Position numbers and translations under genes: made by a program. Below, piece by piece: positions 63,444-64,000 of a stretch of DNA of 64,000 nucleotides (position 1 is its first letter; the number at the start of each line of letters is the position of its first letter). The DNA comes from Trachythela sp. YZ-2020. Its lineage: Eukaryota > Cnidaria > Anthozoa > Malacalcyonacea > Clavulariidae. The DNA lies in the NCBI GenBank assembly GCA_016169945.1, contig JADLSH010000395.1, positions 9,142,001 through 9,206,000 on the forward strand, read 5' to 3'. The notes beneath the pieces are model-generated. The model saw only the letters and a list, made by a program, of their open reading frames with translations. It did not search any database and was not told the origin of the DNA.

Positions 63444-64000
63444 ATGTAACTATGACAACTTGCTATATTCATATAATTTTCCACCGACATCTCTTGAGTG
63501 TTAAAACTTGTAGTGCCAAGTACAAACTGGATCTAGGACTAGCAAAATAGACATCGGGCACTATTCAGTAAATTTGCTGTATATTTAAAGGATATTGCTA
63601 ATACTGAACATGAAAATGTGTTGGCCTTGTCTTTCCATGTTAAATTGTGGAAACTGTAAAAGTGCATATGACACACAAAGTTTTATTTTCCTATTCAAAA
63701 GAACTCTTACAATTGTAATGTAAATCTTTTAAAAGACTTTTTTTTACATTATTTGTTGAGATATCTTGACTTGTGTGAATATCACACAGGTCAAAATATC
63801 TCAGCACCAACATGGCAAATATATGAATGGGCAATAACTGCAAATATATGTGTCATTACCATAAGAAAATTTCCAGATGTAAATTTATGTGGTCACTTGA
63901 CGCGTTTGCTATTTAAGCACTGATGCTACTAACCTTCTGATGAGGGCCTTTGCTTGAAACATCCTTGTTTGCTATATTTCTCAGCCAGTTTAACTTTATT
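63444..64000. other. 3' flank of the DUF6589 gene
   Basis: Non-coding. Holds one hairpin at 63755-63806 (GAGATATCTTGACTTGTGTGA / TCACACAGGTCAAAATATCTC) and no gene. Confidence 0.5.

Overview
The window looks like nuclear DNA of an invertebrate animal, most likely a cnidarian (coral or sea anemone type). The reasons are AT-rich DNA, GT-AG introns, and a dense mix of repeat families I associate from memory with cnidarian genomes: short-LTR Gypsy elements, DIRS-type tyrosine-recombinase retroelements, CR1/L2-like LINEs, piggyBac-, Harbinger- and hAT-type DNA transposons, P2X7-C-terminal-like genes and DUF6589 genes. The species assignment is inference. Nothing here looks bacterial. I see no rRNA, tRNA or CRISPR array.

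Layout. 0-6.8 kb: two non-autonomous terminal-inverted-repeat (TIR) elements, a 19-bp minisatellite, copy 1 of a ~1 kb TTAA-flanked MITE, and one possible minus-strand host exon (5443-5643). 6.86-13.08 kb: a complete but decayed Gypsy retrotransposon (120-bp LTRs, 5-bp target duplication ATAGC) carrying a truncated LINE inside its 5' LTR and MITE copy 2 between gag and pol. 13.7-17.1 kb: a decayed LINE and a separate LINE 3' tail. 17-24.2 kb: mostly non-coding, with tandem and dispersed repeats, a hAT-type MITE, an intronless alpha-kinase pseudogene and a foldback element. 24.40-27.22 kb: a young Gypsy element (identical 153-bp LTRs, target duplication GTAAC) whose pol is internally deleted but whose single 756-codon ORF is open. 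It sits inside the recombinase gene of a minus-strand DIRS-like element (27.2-30.2 kb).

30.3-39.5 kb: two possible minus-strand ends of a gag-like gene flanking a ~140-bp satellite with GAGCTC in every unit, the 5' part of a Harbinger transposase, a minus-strand hAT transposase fragment, and pieces of uncharacterised cnidarian-type repeat proteins. 41-49 kb: a LINE RT fragment, a piggyBac transposase C-terminus, a zinc-knuckle exon, a P2X7-C-terminal-like minus-strand gene fragment, and three adjacent palindromes. 49-57 kb: AT-rich DNA with decayed small ORFs of unknown (possibly virus-like) origin, interrupted by a ~0.9 kb foldback and two MITE copies meeting at one TTAA. 59-63.4 kb: a multi-exon plus-strand gene with an N-terminal zinc finger and a DUF6589 body, with one in-frame stop and two frame changes.

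Almost every coding segment belongs to a mobile element, and many are nested. The best-preserved genes are the 756-codon Gypsy-2 ORF, the 193-codon piggyBac tail and the DUF6589 gene. All homology statements come from reading motifs; no database search was run.
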